Below, one piece after another: positions 16,127 through 24,199 of a stretch of 45,792 nucleotides of DNA. A model generated the notes under the pieces. The model had not been told where the DNA came from. It searched no databases and saw nothing but the letters and a program-made list of their open reading frames with translations. Position 1 is the first letter of the stretch, and every line of letters begins with the position of its first letter. This DNA comes from Pseudolysinimonas_A sp039912695. GTDB taxonomy: Bacteria; Actinomycetota; Actinomycetes; Actinomycetales; Microbacteriaceae. The translations under genes and the position numbers were made by a program. The DNA is taken from the NCBI RefSeq assembly GCF_039912695.1, contig NZ_JBDSPJ010000003.1:1-45792 (forward strand). Direction: 5' to 3'.

Positions 16127-16172
16127 GTGGTGTGTGAGCCTTCGTGGTTGGGCAGAACTGGGGCGGGCAGAG

Positions 16173-16622
16173 CTAGAGGGTCGAGCAGAACGAGGGCAGG
16201 AGGTCAGCCGGGGTGCCTGCGGGGCACGGGTCGAACGTGGTCAGCGCGAGGGTTCCCAGGGTGAGCAACGCGATGGTGGCTCCAGCGAGCAGCACGAGCA
16301 GCACGATGCGGAATCTGCTGCGCGCGTAGTCGTTGATGATCGTGCGCATCCCGTTGGCCCCGTGGATCAGCGCGAGCCAGAGCAGCAGGGTGTCGTAGAC
16401 GATCCAGAACGGGTTCGCCCATTTGCCGGCGACGAAGGCGAAGTCGATCGCTTTAACGCCGTCACCAAGGAACAGGTTGACGAACAGGTGTCCGAAGATC
16501 AGCACCACGAGCACGATGCCCGAGGCCCGCATATACAGCCAGCCCCACTTCTCCCAGTTGACCCGGCGCTTGCGCGCGACACTTCTCGGGGATCGGGGTG
16601 CGTCGATCGTCGTCACGGTCAC
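16173..16622 (-). CDS. sdhD: Succinate dehydrogenase membrane anchor subunit
   Basis: 149 residues with three helices: WLYMRASGIVLVVLIFGHLF (with a likely heme histidine), NPFWIVYDTLLLWLALIHGANG and IVLLVLLAGATIALLTLGTL. Anchors SdhAB and helps form the quinone site. GTG 16622 overlaps the sdhC stop by four bases. The 46-base gap to sdhA holds nothing notable. Confidence 0.92.
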   Translation of the reverse strand: MTVTTIDAPRSPRSVARKRRVNWEKWGWLYMRASGIVLVVLIFGHLFVNLFLGDGVKAIDFAFVAGKWANPFWIVYDTLLLWLALIHGANGMRTIINDYARSRFRIVLLVLLAGATIALLTLGTLALTTFDPCPAGTPADLLPSFCSTL

Positions 16623-17041
16623 TCGCCCCCAAAGATGTGCATGATCTGGCGCGGTACGAAGCCGACGAGCAGCACGAGCCAGAGTCCGATCGCGATCCAG
16701 AACATCAGGCGCTGGATGCGGGGGCCGATCGTGAGGAAATCGATCGCGATGATGCGCAGACCGTTGAGCGCGTGCAGACCGATCGCCGCAACCAGGCCGA
16801 TCTCACCGAGGCCCATGATGGGTGTCTTGTAGGTGCCGATGACGGCGTTGTAGCCCTCGGGCGTGAGCATCACGAGCGAGGTATCCATGATGTGGACCAG
16901 AAGGAAGAAGAAGATTGCGACACCCGTGATGCGATGCAAAACCCAGGACCACATGCCCTCGCGGCCCCGGTAGAGGGTGCCGACGGGCCGGGTGAGGCGC
17001 TTCTTCGGGGCCGGGATCTTCGCCGCGGCCTGCGTGGACAC
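16619..17041 (-). CDS. sdhC: Succinate dehydrogenase cytochrome b556 subunit
   Basis: 140-residue membrane subunit with three helices. MWSWVLHRITGVAIFFFLLVHI contains the heme-ligand type histidines and SdhC signature, followed by EIGLVAAIGLHALNGLRIIAID and MFWIAIGLWLVLLVGFVP. The frame is open to 17083, but GTG 17041 (VSTQAAAKIPAPKK) has a strong AGGAGG site six bases upstream and is chosen. First gene of sdhCDAB; the transcript probably starts near 17103. Confidence 0.93.
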   Translation of the reverse strand: MSTQAAAKIPAPKKRLTRPVGTLYRGREGMWSWVLHRITGVAIFFFLLVHIMDTSLVMLTPEGYNAVIGTYKTPIMGLGEIGLVAAIGLHALNGLRIIAIDFLTIGPRIQRLMFWIAIGLWLVLLVGFVPRQIMHIFGGE

Positions 17042-17109
17042 GGATGCCCTCCTTGGTGCTCCGTCACGGGCGACGGGTGGCACGCCGCGCCTAGTTGTGG
17101 TTCATCGTC

Positions 17110-17115
17110 ATTCTA
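17110..17115 (-). promoter_or_regulatory. -10 box TAGAAT of sdhCDAB
   Basis: TAGAAT on the minus strand would give a leader of about 60 bases carrying the AGGAGG site of sdhC. The -35 region (TGCGAG) is weak. The promoter faces away from that of manC. Confidence 0.5.
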
Positions 17116-17175
17116 GGCCTGCCCTTCGAGGCCTCGCAGTTCGCACCACCCAGGCTTGCGGGGGAACCCCGGCCG

Positions 17176-17181
17176 TAGGCT
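17176..17181 (+). promoter_or_regulatory. -10 box TAGGCT, leaderless type
   Basis: TAGGCT ends six bases before ATG 17188 of manC. There is no ribosome site, so a leaderless message is expected. Confidence 0.6.
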
Positions 17182-17187
17182 GAGCCC

Positions 17188-18312
17188 ATGGCCGAACGCA
17201 GCGAGGCGCTCCAGCGTTTTTACAGCATCATCCCGGCCGGCGGGATCGGGTCGCGGTTGTGGCCCCTCTCTCGTGCTGACGCACCGAAGTTCTTGCACGA
17301 TCTGACCGGGTCAGGAACAACGCTGTTGCGGGGCACCTGGGACCGTCTGGTGCCGCTCGCGGGCGACCAGCGCATCATGGTCGTCACCGGGCGCGCGCAC
17401 CGCGCCGCCGTCGAGGAACAGCTCCCGGAGCTGCAGGATGCCAACATCGTGCTCGAGAGCGAGCCGAAGGACTCATCCGCGGCAATCGGCCTGGCGGCGG
17501 CCATCCTGGTGCGTCGTGAACCCGACGTGATCGTCGGGTCGTTTGCGGCTGATCACGTGATCAGCGACGTGCGGTCCTTTCGTCGGGCGGTCGAGCAGGC
17601 TGTCGCGGTCGCCGACGGCGGGTACATCGCGACCATCGGCATCACGCCGACCGAACCCGCGATCGGGTTCGGGTACATCCACTGTGGCGAGGCGCTGGCC
17701 ATCCCGGGTGCCCCGAAGGCCATGCGGGTCGAGAGCTTCGTCGAGAAGCCTGACCTGAAGACGGCACAGCGTTACGTCGAAGGGGGCGACCACCTCTGGA
17801 ACGCGGGGATGTTCATCGCCCGCGCCGACGTGCTGCTCACCCAAATGCGCGAGTCGCAGCCCGAACTCGTTGCCGGGCTCGAAGAGCTCGCGGCGGTCTG
17901 GGACGACGCGAAGAAACGTGGGCCCGCTGTCGACCGAATCTGGCCAGGACTCACCAAGATCGCGATCGACTACTCGGTCGCCGAACCGGCCGCTCGCTCC
18001 GGCAAGCTCGCCGTCATCCCGGGCTCCTTCGACTGGGATGACGTTGGCGACTTCGCCGCGATCGCGAAACTGCACGCGGGAGGTCGTAAGAACGACCTCG
18101 CGATCCTGGGCGAGAACGCCCGGGTGCTGGCGGATGCGTCGAGCGGCGTCGTGATCAGTCAGACCAAACGGATCATTTCGCTGATCGGCGTGCGTGACAT
18201 CGTCGTCGTCGACACCGAAGACGCGCTTCTGGTGACGACGAGCGCGAATGCCCAGCGGGTGAAGAGCGTCGTGGATGCCCTCAAGCTCAGCGGGCGCTCC
18301 GAAGTTCTGTAG
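17188..18312 (+). CDS. manC: Mannose-1-phosphate guanylyltransferase
   Basis: Makes GDP-mannose from mannose 1-phosphate and GTP for mannosylated glycans and lipids. 374 residues: the nucleotidyltransferase signature IIPAGGIGSRLWPLSR with the pyrophosphorylase Gly-rich loop, PKFLHDL, SEPKDSSAAIGLAA, FAADHVI, and VEKPD in the sugar site. The length matches the monofunctional enzyme without the C-terminal isomerase domain. ATG 17188 is preceded by TAGGCT at leaderless spacing. Stands alone, convergent with the RraA-like gene nine bases downstream. The phosphomutase at 29307 could supply its substrate. Confidence 0.93.
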   Translation: MAERSEALQRFYSIIPAGGIGSRLWPLSRADAPKFLHDLTGSGTTLLRGTWDRLVPLAGDQRIMVVTGRAHRAAVEEQLPELQDANIVLESEPKDSSAAIGLAAAILVRREPDVIVGSFAADHVISDVRSFRRAVEQAVAVADGGYIATIGITPTEPAIGFGYIHCGEALAIPGAPKAMRVESFVEKPDLKTAQRYVEGGDHLWNAGMFIARADVLLTQMRESQPELVAGLEELAAVWDDAKKRGPAVDRIWPGLTKIAIDYSVAEPAARSGKLAVIPGSFDWDDVGDFAAIAKLHAGGRKNDLAILGENARVLADASSGVVISQTKRIISLIGVRDIVVVDTEDALLVTTSANAQRVKSVVDALKLSGRSEVL

Positions 18313-18321
18313 TCCCCGAGG

Positions 18322-19014
18322 TCAGACCTCGATGGCGCCGCCGACCGCCTTCAGGTGATCGCGGAACGTCAGAGCGGGGTTCGCGGCGCGAGCGACGAGG
18401 TAATCGCCGAAGCGCACCTGGTCGCGCAGAGTCGTGCCCCGGCGGATGAGGTCGGCCTGACGGCGCTCCGTTGTCGCGATGCCTTCAGCGAGGCCCAGCA
18501 CTTCATCGACGCGGTCGAGCGCAACGAACACCACGCCGTCTTCGTCGCCGAACACCGCGTCTGCCGCCGAGACCACCCACTCGCCAACTCGGGCTGACAC
18601 CAGGGCCTGCGGATCGCTGGGGTCGAGCCGCAGCGGACCGGTGGGCATGCTGCCGAGACTGAAGACCGGCATCCCGATCTGCAGCAGGTCGGCGGTGTCG
18701 CGGTGAAGGCCCCAGATGACCAGGCCCCGGATGCTCGCAGCCTGACCGTCAAGCACCACCAGATCTCCGACGCAGGCTTCATCGAGCCGCCCGCCGTTGT
18801 CGACGACGAGCACGTCACCCGGTTCCGCGGTCGAGAAGGCCTCGAGGAAGACATCCACACTTCCGCTGTGCCGTGCCGGGAGGACCCGCCCGGCTACACG
18901 AGAACCGGGGATGAGGGCGTTGAGCCCGGCGGGCCCACAGCGCACCGGCAGCCCGGCCCGCAGGCAGGCGTCCGTCATGAGCGGCGTAGAGAGGGCTGCG
19001 AAACGATCGAACAT
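18322..19014 (-). CDS. RraA-like / HMG aldolase family protein
   Basis: A 230-residue protein of the RraA superfamily, which includes RNase E inhibitors and 4-hydroxy-4-methyl-2-oxoglutarate aldolases. Seen: STPLMTDACLRAG near the start, AFSTAEPGDVLVVDNGG, the family core CVGDLVVLDGQAASIRGLVIWGLHRD (where RraA-type proteins have G(G/A)xxRD) and GDEDGVVFVA. The arginine-aspartate pair of aldolase members appears as HRD, so enzymatic activity is possible. Earlier databases label such genes menG-like methyltransferases, which is wrong. ATG 19014 is preceded by TACGGT with seven bases spacing. Divergent from the nucleoside hydrolase. Confidence 0.82.
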   Translation of the reverse strand: MFDRFAALSTPLMTDACLRAGLPVRCGPAGLNALIPGSRVAGRVLPARHSGSVDVFLEAFSTAEPGDVLVVDNGGRLDEACVGDLVVLDGQAASIRGLVIWGLHRDTADLLQIGMPVFSLGSMPTGPLRLDPSDPQALVSARVGEWVVSAADAVFGDEDGVVFVALDRVDEVLGLAEGIATTERRQADLIRRGTTLRDQVRFGDYLVARAANPALTFRDHLKAVGGAIEV

Positions 19015-19021
19015 GGCCGTG

Positions 19022-19027
19022 ACCGTA
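19022..19027 (-). promoter_or_regulatory. -10 box TACGGT, leaderless type
   Basis: TACGGT on the minus strand ends seven bases before the ATG of the RraA-like gene. Confidence 0.45.
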
Positions 19028-19108
19028 CGCCGGGGCGGGTCACTCGGTCGACGTCCACCTGGGTTCCGCTGGCTTGCGGGTTGCGCTGGCCTACCGGCCC
19101 TGCTGGCT

Positions 19109-19114
19109 TAGCGT
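19109..19114 (+). promoter_or_regulatory. -10 box TAGCGT, leaderless type
   Basis: TAGCGT ends six bases before ATG 19121 of the nucleoside hydrolase gene, 82 bases from the divergent -10 box at 19022. Confidence 0.5.
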
Positions 19115-19120
19115 TGGGCC

Positions 19121-20086
19121 ATGACCGTGCCCCTTGTCATCGATACCGACACCGCTCAGGATGACTGCATCGCGATCCTGGTCGGGCTGCTCGATCCGCA
19201 GGCCGACCTTCGAGCGATCACGATGGTGGCCGGCAACGTCGGGTTCGACCGCCAGGTTCACAACGCCTGGATGACCCTGAACGTCGCAGACCGGCTCGAC
19301 GTGCCGGTGTTCCTCGGCTGCCGACGTCCGTTGGTTCGCGACTGGGTGTCGGCAGAAAACGTGCACGGCGACGGAGGCGGTGGGCTGACGATCGACGAGA
19401 GTGGGCTCGCCCCGCAGAAAGAACACGGGGTGGATGCCCTCATCCGGCTCGCGGCCGAAGCGCCGGGTGAACTCTCCATCGTCTGCATCGGACCGCTGAC
19501 AAACATCGCGATGGCGGTCATCAAAGACCCGACGTTCGTCACCAACGTCAAGGCGCTCTACATCATGGGCGGCTCGAACAACGCCCGGGGCAACATCACC
19601 GCCGCGGGTGAGTTCAACTTCTACGTCGACCCGGATGCCGCGAAAACAGTGTTCGCGGCAGGGTTCGAGATCACCGTCGTGCCCTGGGCGCCGCTCACCC
19701 TCAACGACGGCCTGTTCACCCGTGCCGAAGTTGCGCGCATCGCGGAGGTGGGCACGCCGCTCGCGCGCTTCATGGTGCGAGTCTGCGAAGCCACGCTGGC
19801 CTTCGACGAGTCGGTCGGGATCGCCGGTTCGACGCATCCCGATTCGCTCACCGCGTCAATTCTGTTGCGCCCGGAGTTGGTGACGGCGAGCGGTCGATAC
19901 GCGGTCGACGTTGAGGCCGATTCCGAACTGACCCGTGGCTACTCGGCGATGTCGTGGGGTGTGCATGGGCTCGCGGCGAACGCGACGGTGATCGAATCGG
20001 TCGACCACTCCGGGTTTCTGGACTACCTCATCGGCCTCTTGGGCACACCGACCATCCCGCCGCGAGCGTTCGCTCCAGAGTTGTAG
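19121..20086 (+). CDS. Inosine/uridine-preferring nucleoside hydrolase
   Basis: Hydrolyses ribonucleosides to base and ribose. The 321-residue protein has the calcium-binding N-terminal signature IDTDTAQDD (residues 7-15), AGNVGFDRQVHNA, VFLGCRRPL, the conserved LSIVCIGPLTNIAMA, and EFNFYVDPDAA. The usual substrate histidine region near the C terminus is less clear (ESVGIAGSTHPDSL). ATG 19121 follows a leaderless-type -10 box. It lies upstream of the nucleoside importer and fits the salvage cluster, though the RNA of the importer seems to start separately after 20200. Confidence 0.93.
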   Translation: MTVPLVIDTDTAQDDCIAILVGLLDPQADLRAITMVAGNVGFDRQVHNAWMTLNVADRLDVPVFLGCRRPLVRDWVSAENVHGDGGGGLTIDESGLAPQKEHGVDALIRLAAEAPGELSIVCIGPLTNIAMAVIKDPTFVTNVKALYIMGGSNNARGNITAAGEFNFYVDPDAAKTVFAAGFEITVVPWAPLTLNDGLFTRAEVARIAEVGTPLARFMVRVCEATLAFDESVGIAGSTHPDSLTASILLRPELVTASGRYAVDVEADSELTRGYSAMSWGVHGLAANATVIESVDHSGFLDYLIGLLGTPTIPPRAFAPEL

Positions 20087-20199
20087 CTGATCGCTCCCGG
20101 GTGGGCGCGATCATTTCGTCCACATTTCGGACGGGTCGCGCTTTGGTAACTAATGCCGCTCCCCGGCGCGCATCTGTGGCCGCCCTCGGATCGGAGGAT

Positions 20200-20205
20200 T
20201 ATCCT
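20200..20205 (+). promoter_or_regulatory. -10 box TATCCT of the nucleoside importer operon
   Basis: TATCCT would start a transcript near 20212, with a leader of about 45 bases containing the hairpin at 20218-20240 and the TGGAGGA ribosome site. No convincing -35 box is seen. Confidence 0.4.
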
Positions 20206-20217
20206 GGGCCCACCAGA

Positions 20218-20240
20218 CCCCGGCGCTAGTCGGGGCTTTT
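20218..20240 (+). terminator. Terminator-like hairpin in the importer leader
   Basis: CCCCG (20218-20222) pairs with CGGGG (20231-20235) and is followed by CTTTT. It lies 17 bases before the GTG of the lipoprotein gene. The stem is only five pairs, so it may be a weak attenuator or chance. Confidence 0.35.
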
Positions 20241-20257
20241 GTACATGGAGGACCCAC

Positions 20258-21337
20258 GTGAACTTGACTACTCGAAAGCGCGCACTCGCGGGCATCGTGC
20301 TCGCCGGCGCCAGCGCCGTCGTGCTTGCCGGCTGCGGCGCGGCACCCGAGGCCAACCCCTCGAACTCGGCCAGCAGCTTCCTCGCCTGCGCCGTCTCTGA
20401 CGAAGGCAGCTTCAAAGACCACAGCTTCAACGAGGCCGCATACGGCGGACTCACCAAGGCGCACGATGAACTCGGCGTCGAGGTAAAGGGTGCCGAGTCG
20501 CACTCGACCGAAGACTTCAACCCGAACCTCCAGGCCATGGTCGACGCGAACTGCAACGTCATCTTCGGCGTCGGCTTCAACCTGATCGACCCGATCAACG
20601 CTGCGGCACTGGCCAACCCGACGTTCAACTTCGTGACAATCGACGGTTACGTGACCGGAGACGCGAAGAACCTCAAGCCGATCCAGTACTCGATGGAGCA
20701 GTCGAGCTACCTCGCGGGCTACCTGTCGGCCGGCTACAGCACGACCAAGGTGCTGGGCACCTATGGCGGACTCGACATCCCGGCCGTCACCGCCTTCATG
20801 CAGGGCTACTACCAGGGCGCACAGGCCTGGGCGACCGACCACGGCAAGCCCGTCACGGTGCTCGGCATGGATGCCAGCGGCAAGGCGACCTCGTTCACCG
20901 ACCCGGTGAGCAACTTCGGTGACACCGAAGGCGCGAAGGCGATCTCGGCGGGCTTCCTCGCCGCGGGCGCCGACGTCATCTTCCCGGTCGCCGGTGGCCT
21001 GTTCGCCTCGACCGCCGAAGCGATCACGGAGTCGGGTTCGACCACCGCGGTCTTCCTCGGAGTCGACAAGGACATCGCCGTGACCTCGCCGCAGTACAAG
21101 GACATGGTGCTGACCTCGGTTGAGAAGCGCATGACCCAGGCCGTGTTCGACGTCATCAAGCAGAGCTCGACCACCGGGTTCGACGTGAGCGCCTACCAGG
21201 GCACCCTCGAGAACGACGGCACCGGTCTGAGTGACTTCGGTGCGTTCGACAGCAAGATCTCGGCAGACCTGAAGGCGAAGATCACCTCGCTCGAAGCCGA
21301 CATCATCTCGGGCAAGATCAAAGTCACCGTCGGCTGA
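20258..21337 (+). CDS. BMP-family nucleoside-binding lipoprotein
   Basis: Extracellular solute-binding lipoprotein of the BMP/PnrA family, which captures purine nucleosides for the ABC importer encoded next. The 359-residue precursor has a signal peptide with lipobox LAGC (cysteine 26). Mature features of the family are ACAVSDEGSFKDHSFNEAAYGG, the repeated SHSTEDFNPNLQAMVDANCNVIFGVG, TYGGLDIPAVTAFMQGYYQGAQ and FLGVDKDIA. GTG 20258 has TGGAGGA six bases upstream. First gene of a lipoprotein-ATPase-permease-permease-cdd-deoA series. A strong hairpin after the stop likely makes its message more abundant than the rest. Confidence 0.94.
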   Translation: MNLTTRKRALAGIVLAGASAVVLAGCGAAPEANPSNSASSFLACAVSDEGSFKDHSFNEAAYGGLTKAHDELGVEVKGAESHSTEDFNPNLQAMVDANCNVIFGVGFNLIDPINAAALANPTFNFVTIDGYVTGDAKNLKPIQYSMEQSSYLAGYLSAGYSTTKVLGTYGGLDIPAVTAFMQGYYQGAQAWATDHGKPVTVLGMDASGKATSFTDPVSNFGDTEGAKAISAGFLAAGADVIFPVAGGLFASTAEAITESGSTTAVFLGVDKDIAVTSPQYKDMVLTSVEKRMTQAVFDVIKQSSTTGFDVSAYQGTLENDGTGLSDFGAFDSKISADLKAKITSLEADIISGKIKVTVG

Positions 21338-21362
21338 TCTCAGCTCTGATGCAGTAACCAAC

Positions 21363-21400
21363 GTGCCGGGGTGGCGAGTCCACCCCGGCACGTTCCGTTT
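21363..21400 (+). terminator. Strong hairpin between binding protein and ATPase genes
   Basis: A perfect 12-pair stem, GTGCCGGGGTGG (21363-21374) with CCACCCCGGCAC (21380-21391), five-base loop, then GTTCCGTTTT. It likely terminates part of the transcription or protects the 3' end of the lipoprotein message, as often seen after binding-protein genes. Confidence 0.8.
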
Positions 21401-21431
21401 TGGTGCCGACCTCCGGCAGGATGGACCCACG

Positions 21432-22928
21432 ATGAAACTCGAACTCCGCGGGATCACGAAGCGCTTCGGGAGCCTGGTCGCAAACGATCACATCAGCCTC
21501 ACGGTCGAGCCTGGTGAAATCCACGCCTTGCTTGGTGAGAACGGCGCGGGCAAGTCGACCCTGATGAATGTGTTGTTCGGGCTGTATCACGCCGACGAAG
21601 GCGAGATCCTGCTCGATGACAAGCCGGTACGGTTCACGGGTCCTGGCCAGGCGATGATGGCGGGCATCGGGATGGTGCACCAACACTTCATGCTCATCCC
21701 GGTTTTCACGGTTGCCGAGAACGTGATGCTGGGGCACGAACCGTCGCGGTTCGGGATCATCGACCTGGATGCCGCGCGCGCGCGGGTCCGTGAGATTTCG
21801 GCCCAGTTCGGCTTCGACATCGACCCCGACGCGAAGGTCGAAGATCTGCCGGTCGGTGTGCAGCAGCGCGTCGAAATCGTCAAGGCACTCTCGCGGGAAG
21901 CGAAGGTGCTCGTTCTCGACGAACCGACCGCCGTGCTCACGCCGCAAGAGACCGATGAACTGATGGGGACGATGCGCCAGTTGGCGAAGTCCGGCACCTC
22001 GATCGTGTTCATCACGCACAAGCTGCGCGAGGTGAAGGCCGTCGCTGATCGCATCACCGTCATCCGTCTGGGCAAGGTCGTCGGGGATGCCAAGCCGTCC
22101 GCATCCACCGGTGAACTCGCCTCGATGATGGTTGGTCGCGAAGTCGAGTTGACCGTCGCAAAGTCGCCCGCCAAGCCGGGCGCGAAGGCTCTGGTTGTCA
22201 GCGGGCTGACCCTCAAAGACCACACCGGCCACCTCCTGCTTGACGACATCTCGTTCGAGATCGCTGAAGGCGAGATTCTCGCCATCGCGGGCGTGCAAGG
22301 TAATGGCCAGACCGAGCTCACTGAGGCAATCGTCGGTCTGCGCAGCGGCCTTCAGGGTTCAATTCGGCTCTACGACAACGAGTTCATCGAAGACTCGGTG
22401 CGCGACGTTCTGGGCGCGGGGGTTGGGTACGTGCCCGAAGACCGCCAGAAGGACGGGCTGGTTGCGGAGTTCACCGTTGCTGAGAACCTGATGCTCGACC
22501 GCAGCTTCACCGGGTCCTTTACGAAGGGGCTCAACATCGATGTCGTGTACCGCGACGAATTCGCCGACGCCGCGATCGCCGAGTTCGACGTCCGCACGCC
22601 CGGGGCTCAGACCCCGGTTGGGCAACTATCGGGGGGCAACCAGCAGAAGGTCGTGCTCGCCCGCGAGTTGTCGCGCGAGCTCAAACTGTTCGTCGCGTCC
22701 CAACCGACGCGGGGCGTGGATGTCGGGTCGATCGAATTCATCCACGAACGGATCGTGAAGGTTCGTGACAGCGGGGTTCCCGTGCTCATCATCTCGACCG
22801 AACTGGATGAGGTGCTCGCCCTCGCCGACAGGATTGCGGTCATGTATCACGGCAAAATCGTCGACATCGTGCCGGGCAAGACTCCGCGCGAGAAGCTCGG
22901 CTTGCTGATGGCGGGAGTCGCCGCATGA
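21432..22928 (+). CDS. Nucleoside ABC importer ATPase, two-domain
   Basis: 498 residues with two nucleotide-binding domains, as in RbsA/MglA-type and BMP-linked nucleoside importers. The first domain has Walker A GENGAGKST, MVHQHFMLIPVFTVAENVMLG, signature-region LPVGVQQRVEIVKAL, Walker B VLVLDEPTAVL and an H-loop in FITHKLREV. The second has a degenerate Walker A (AGVQGNGQTE), YVPEDRQKDGLV, the signature LSGGNQQK and a weak Walker B (LFVASQPTRGVD). ATG 21432 is nine bases after CAGGAT, a possible weak -10 box. The stop overlaps the first permease gene by four bases. Confidence 0.95.
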   Translation: MKLELRGITKRFGSLVANDHISLTVEPGEIHALLGENGAGKSTLMNVLFGLYHADEGEILLDDKPVRFTGPGQAMMAGIGMVHQHFMLIPVFTVAENVMLGHEPSRFGIIDLDAARARVREISAQFGFDIDPDAKVEDLPVGVQQRVEIVKALSREAKVLVLDEPTAVLTPQETDELMGTMRQLAKSGTSIVFITHKLREVKAVADRITVIRLGKVVGDAKPSASTGELASMMVGREVELTVAKSPAKPGAKALVVSGLTLKDHTGHLLLDDISFEIAEGEILAIAGVQGNGQTELTEAIVGLRSGLQGSIRLYDNEFIEDSVRDVLGAGVGYVPEDRQKDGLVAEFTVAENLMLDRSFTGSFTKGLNIDVVYRDEFADAAIAEFDVRTPGAQTPVGQLSGGNQQKVVLARELSRELKLFVASQPTRGVDVGSIEFIHERIVKVRDSGVPVLIISTELDEVLALADRIAVMYHGKIVDIVPGKTPREKLGLLMAGVAA

Positions 22929-24199
22929 GCCTTCCCAAGCTGCAGGCTGCGCGATCTGCGAAGCGCCCACCGATGACTGAGCGGCCCACGGCATCCGAGG
23001 TGCTCCACGACATCGCCAGTGGCACGCCGCTGCGCATCTTCCTCGCCGTCGTTCTTTCGCTCGCGGTCGCGTCGGTGCTCATCATCTTCACGAACAAAGA
23101 AGCGGTCGGCACCCTCAACTACGTCTTCTCACGTCCGTCGGACTTCTTCGCCGCCGCCGGGCGCGCGGTCGGGGATGCCTACGCGGCCCTGTTCCGCGGC
23201 TCGATCTACAACTACAACGCCCGCAACTTCGAGGGCGCCATCCGGCCACTCACCGAGTCGCTGCGGTTCGCCGGTCCGCTGATCGCCGCGGGCCTCGGCA
23301 TCGCGCTGTCATTCCGCGTCGGTCTGTTCAACATCGGTGGCCAGGGTCAGATGCTGATGGCTGCGGCTTTCGCGGGCTGGGCGTCGTTTCAGCTCCACCT
23401 GCCGTTCGGCATCCATCTCGTGGCGGCGCTCCTGTTCGGACTCGTCGGTGCCGGGCTCTGGGCCGGAATCGTGGGATTCCTGAAGGCACGCACCGGTGCC
23501 CACGAAGTGATCGTCACGATCATGCTCAACTACATCGCGGTCAGCCTGGTCAGTTACGCGATGCGCACCCCGCTTCTTCAGGATCCGGCTGCCGGCTCGA
23601 ATCCGAAGACGCAGGCGCCGGATGTGACCGCTCAGTATCCGCCGATATTCGGGCCGGCCTTCGACATCCACATCGGCATCATTTTGGCGCTCGGCGCCGT
23701 CGTGCTGTTTTGGTGGCTGATGGAACGTTCGACGCTCGGATTCCGGCTTCGGATGGTCGGATTGAACCCGGACGCCGCGCGCACAGCCGGCATTGACGTC
23801 AATCGCACGTACATCATCGCGATGGTGATCTCCGGCCTCTTCCTCGGTCTGGCCGGCGCCAACCAGGCCCTCGGGCGCGACACCGGGTTCACGCCGACCG
23901 TCGACTCGGGCATCGGGTTCGACGCGATCACGGTCGCGCTGCTCGGCGGTTCACGCGCGATCGGCGTGATGCTCGCCGGGCTCCTGTTCGGCGCGCTGAA
24001 GGCTGCCGGACCGCAAATGCAGCTCGAGAACGTGGCGCCCGACATCCTCGCGGTCGTGCAGGCGCTCATCGTGCTCTTCATCGCGGCGCCGCCCCTGGTG
24101 CGGTCGATCTTCCGCTTCCTGCCCGCGCCGCGGGCCGAGCAGCCGCAACTCGCGACGCGACGCAAACCGCGGCTCGAAGTGAAGGAGACCGAGGAATGA
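22925..24199 (+). CDS. Nucleoside ABC importer permease, first subunit
   Basis: 424 residues, BPD_transp_2 family. After a hydrophilic N terminus come about nine helices; recognisable family segments are FRVGLFNIGGQGQMLMAAAFAGW, IVGFLKARTGAHEVIVTIMLNYIAV, the coupling-type FRLRMVGLNPDAARTAGIDV and GFDAITVALLGGSRAIGVMLAGLLFGAL. It forms the membrane channel with the next gene product. ATG 22925 overlaps the ATPase stop, and the stop overlaps the next start (ATGA), so the operon is tightly coupled. The last 30 residues are charged and cytoplasmic. Confidence 0.94.
   Translation: MSLPKLQAARSAKRPPMTERPTASEVLHDIASGTPLRIFLAVVLSLAVASVLIIFTNKEAVGTLNYVFSRPSDFFAAAGRAVGDAYAALFRGSIYNYNARNFEGAIRPLTESLRFAGPLIAAGLGIALSFRVGLFNIGGQGQMLMAAAFAGWASFQLHLPFGIHLVAALLFGLVGAGLWAGIVGFLKARTGAHEVIVTIMLNYIAVSLVSYAMRTPLLQDPAAGSNPKTQAPDVTAQYPPIFGPAFDIHIGIILALGAVVLFWWLMERSTLGFRLRMVGLNPDAARTAGIDVNRTYIIAMVISGLFLGLAGANQALGRDTGFTPTVDSGIGFDAITVALLGGSRAIGVMLAGLLFGALKAAGPQMQLENVAPDILAVVQALIVLFIAAPPLVRSIFRFLPAPRAEQPQLATRRKPRLEVKETEE

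Noticed and set aside
14258..16264. Long open frame on the plus strand opposite sdhA (668 codons).
   Set aside because: It is antisense to an unambiguous sdhA; open antisense frames are common in high-GC DNA and its translation shows no domain.
18317..18331. CGAGGTCAGACCTCG palindrome between manC and the RraA-like gene as a bidirectional terminator.
   Set aside because: Only four to five pairs are possible with a real loop, and no T run follows on either strand.
18322..19014. Annotation of the RraA-like gene as a menaquinone methyltransferase (menG).
   Set aside because: The fold and motifs are RraA/HMG-aldolase type and no SAM-binding motif is present.
20150..21457. Long minus-strand open frame opposite the BMP lipoprotein gene.
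   Set aside because: Shadow of the lipoprotein gene; Arg/Val/Asp-rich translation without recognisable motifs.
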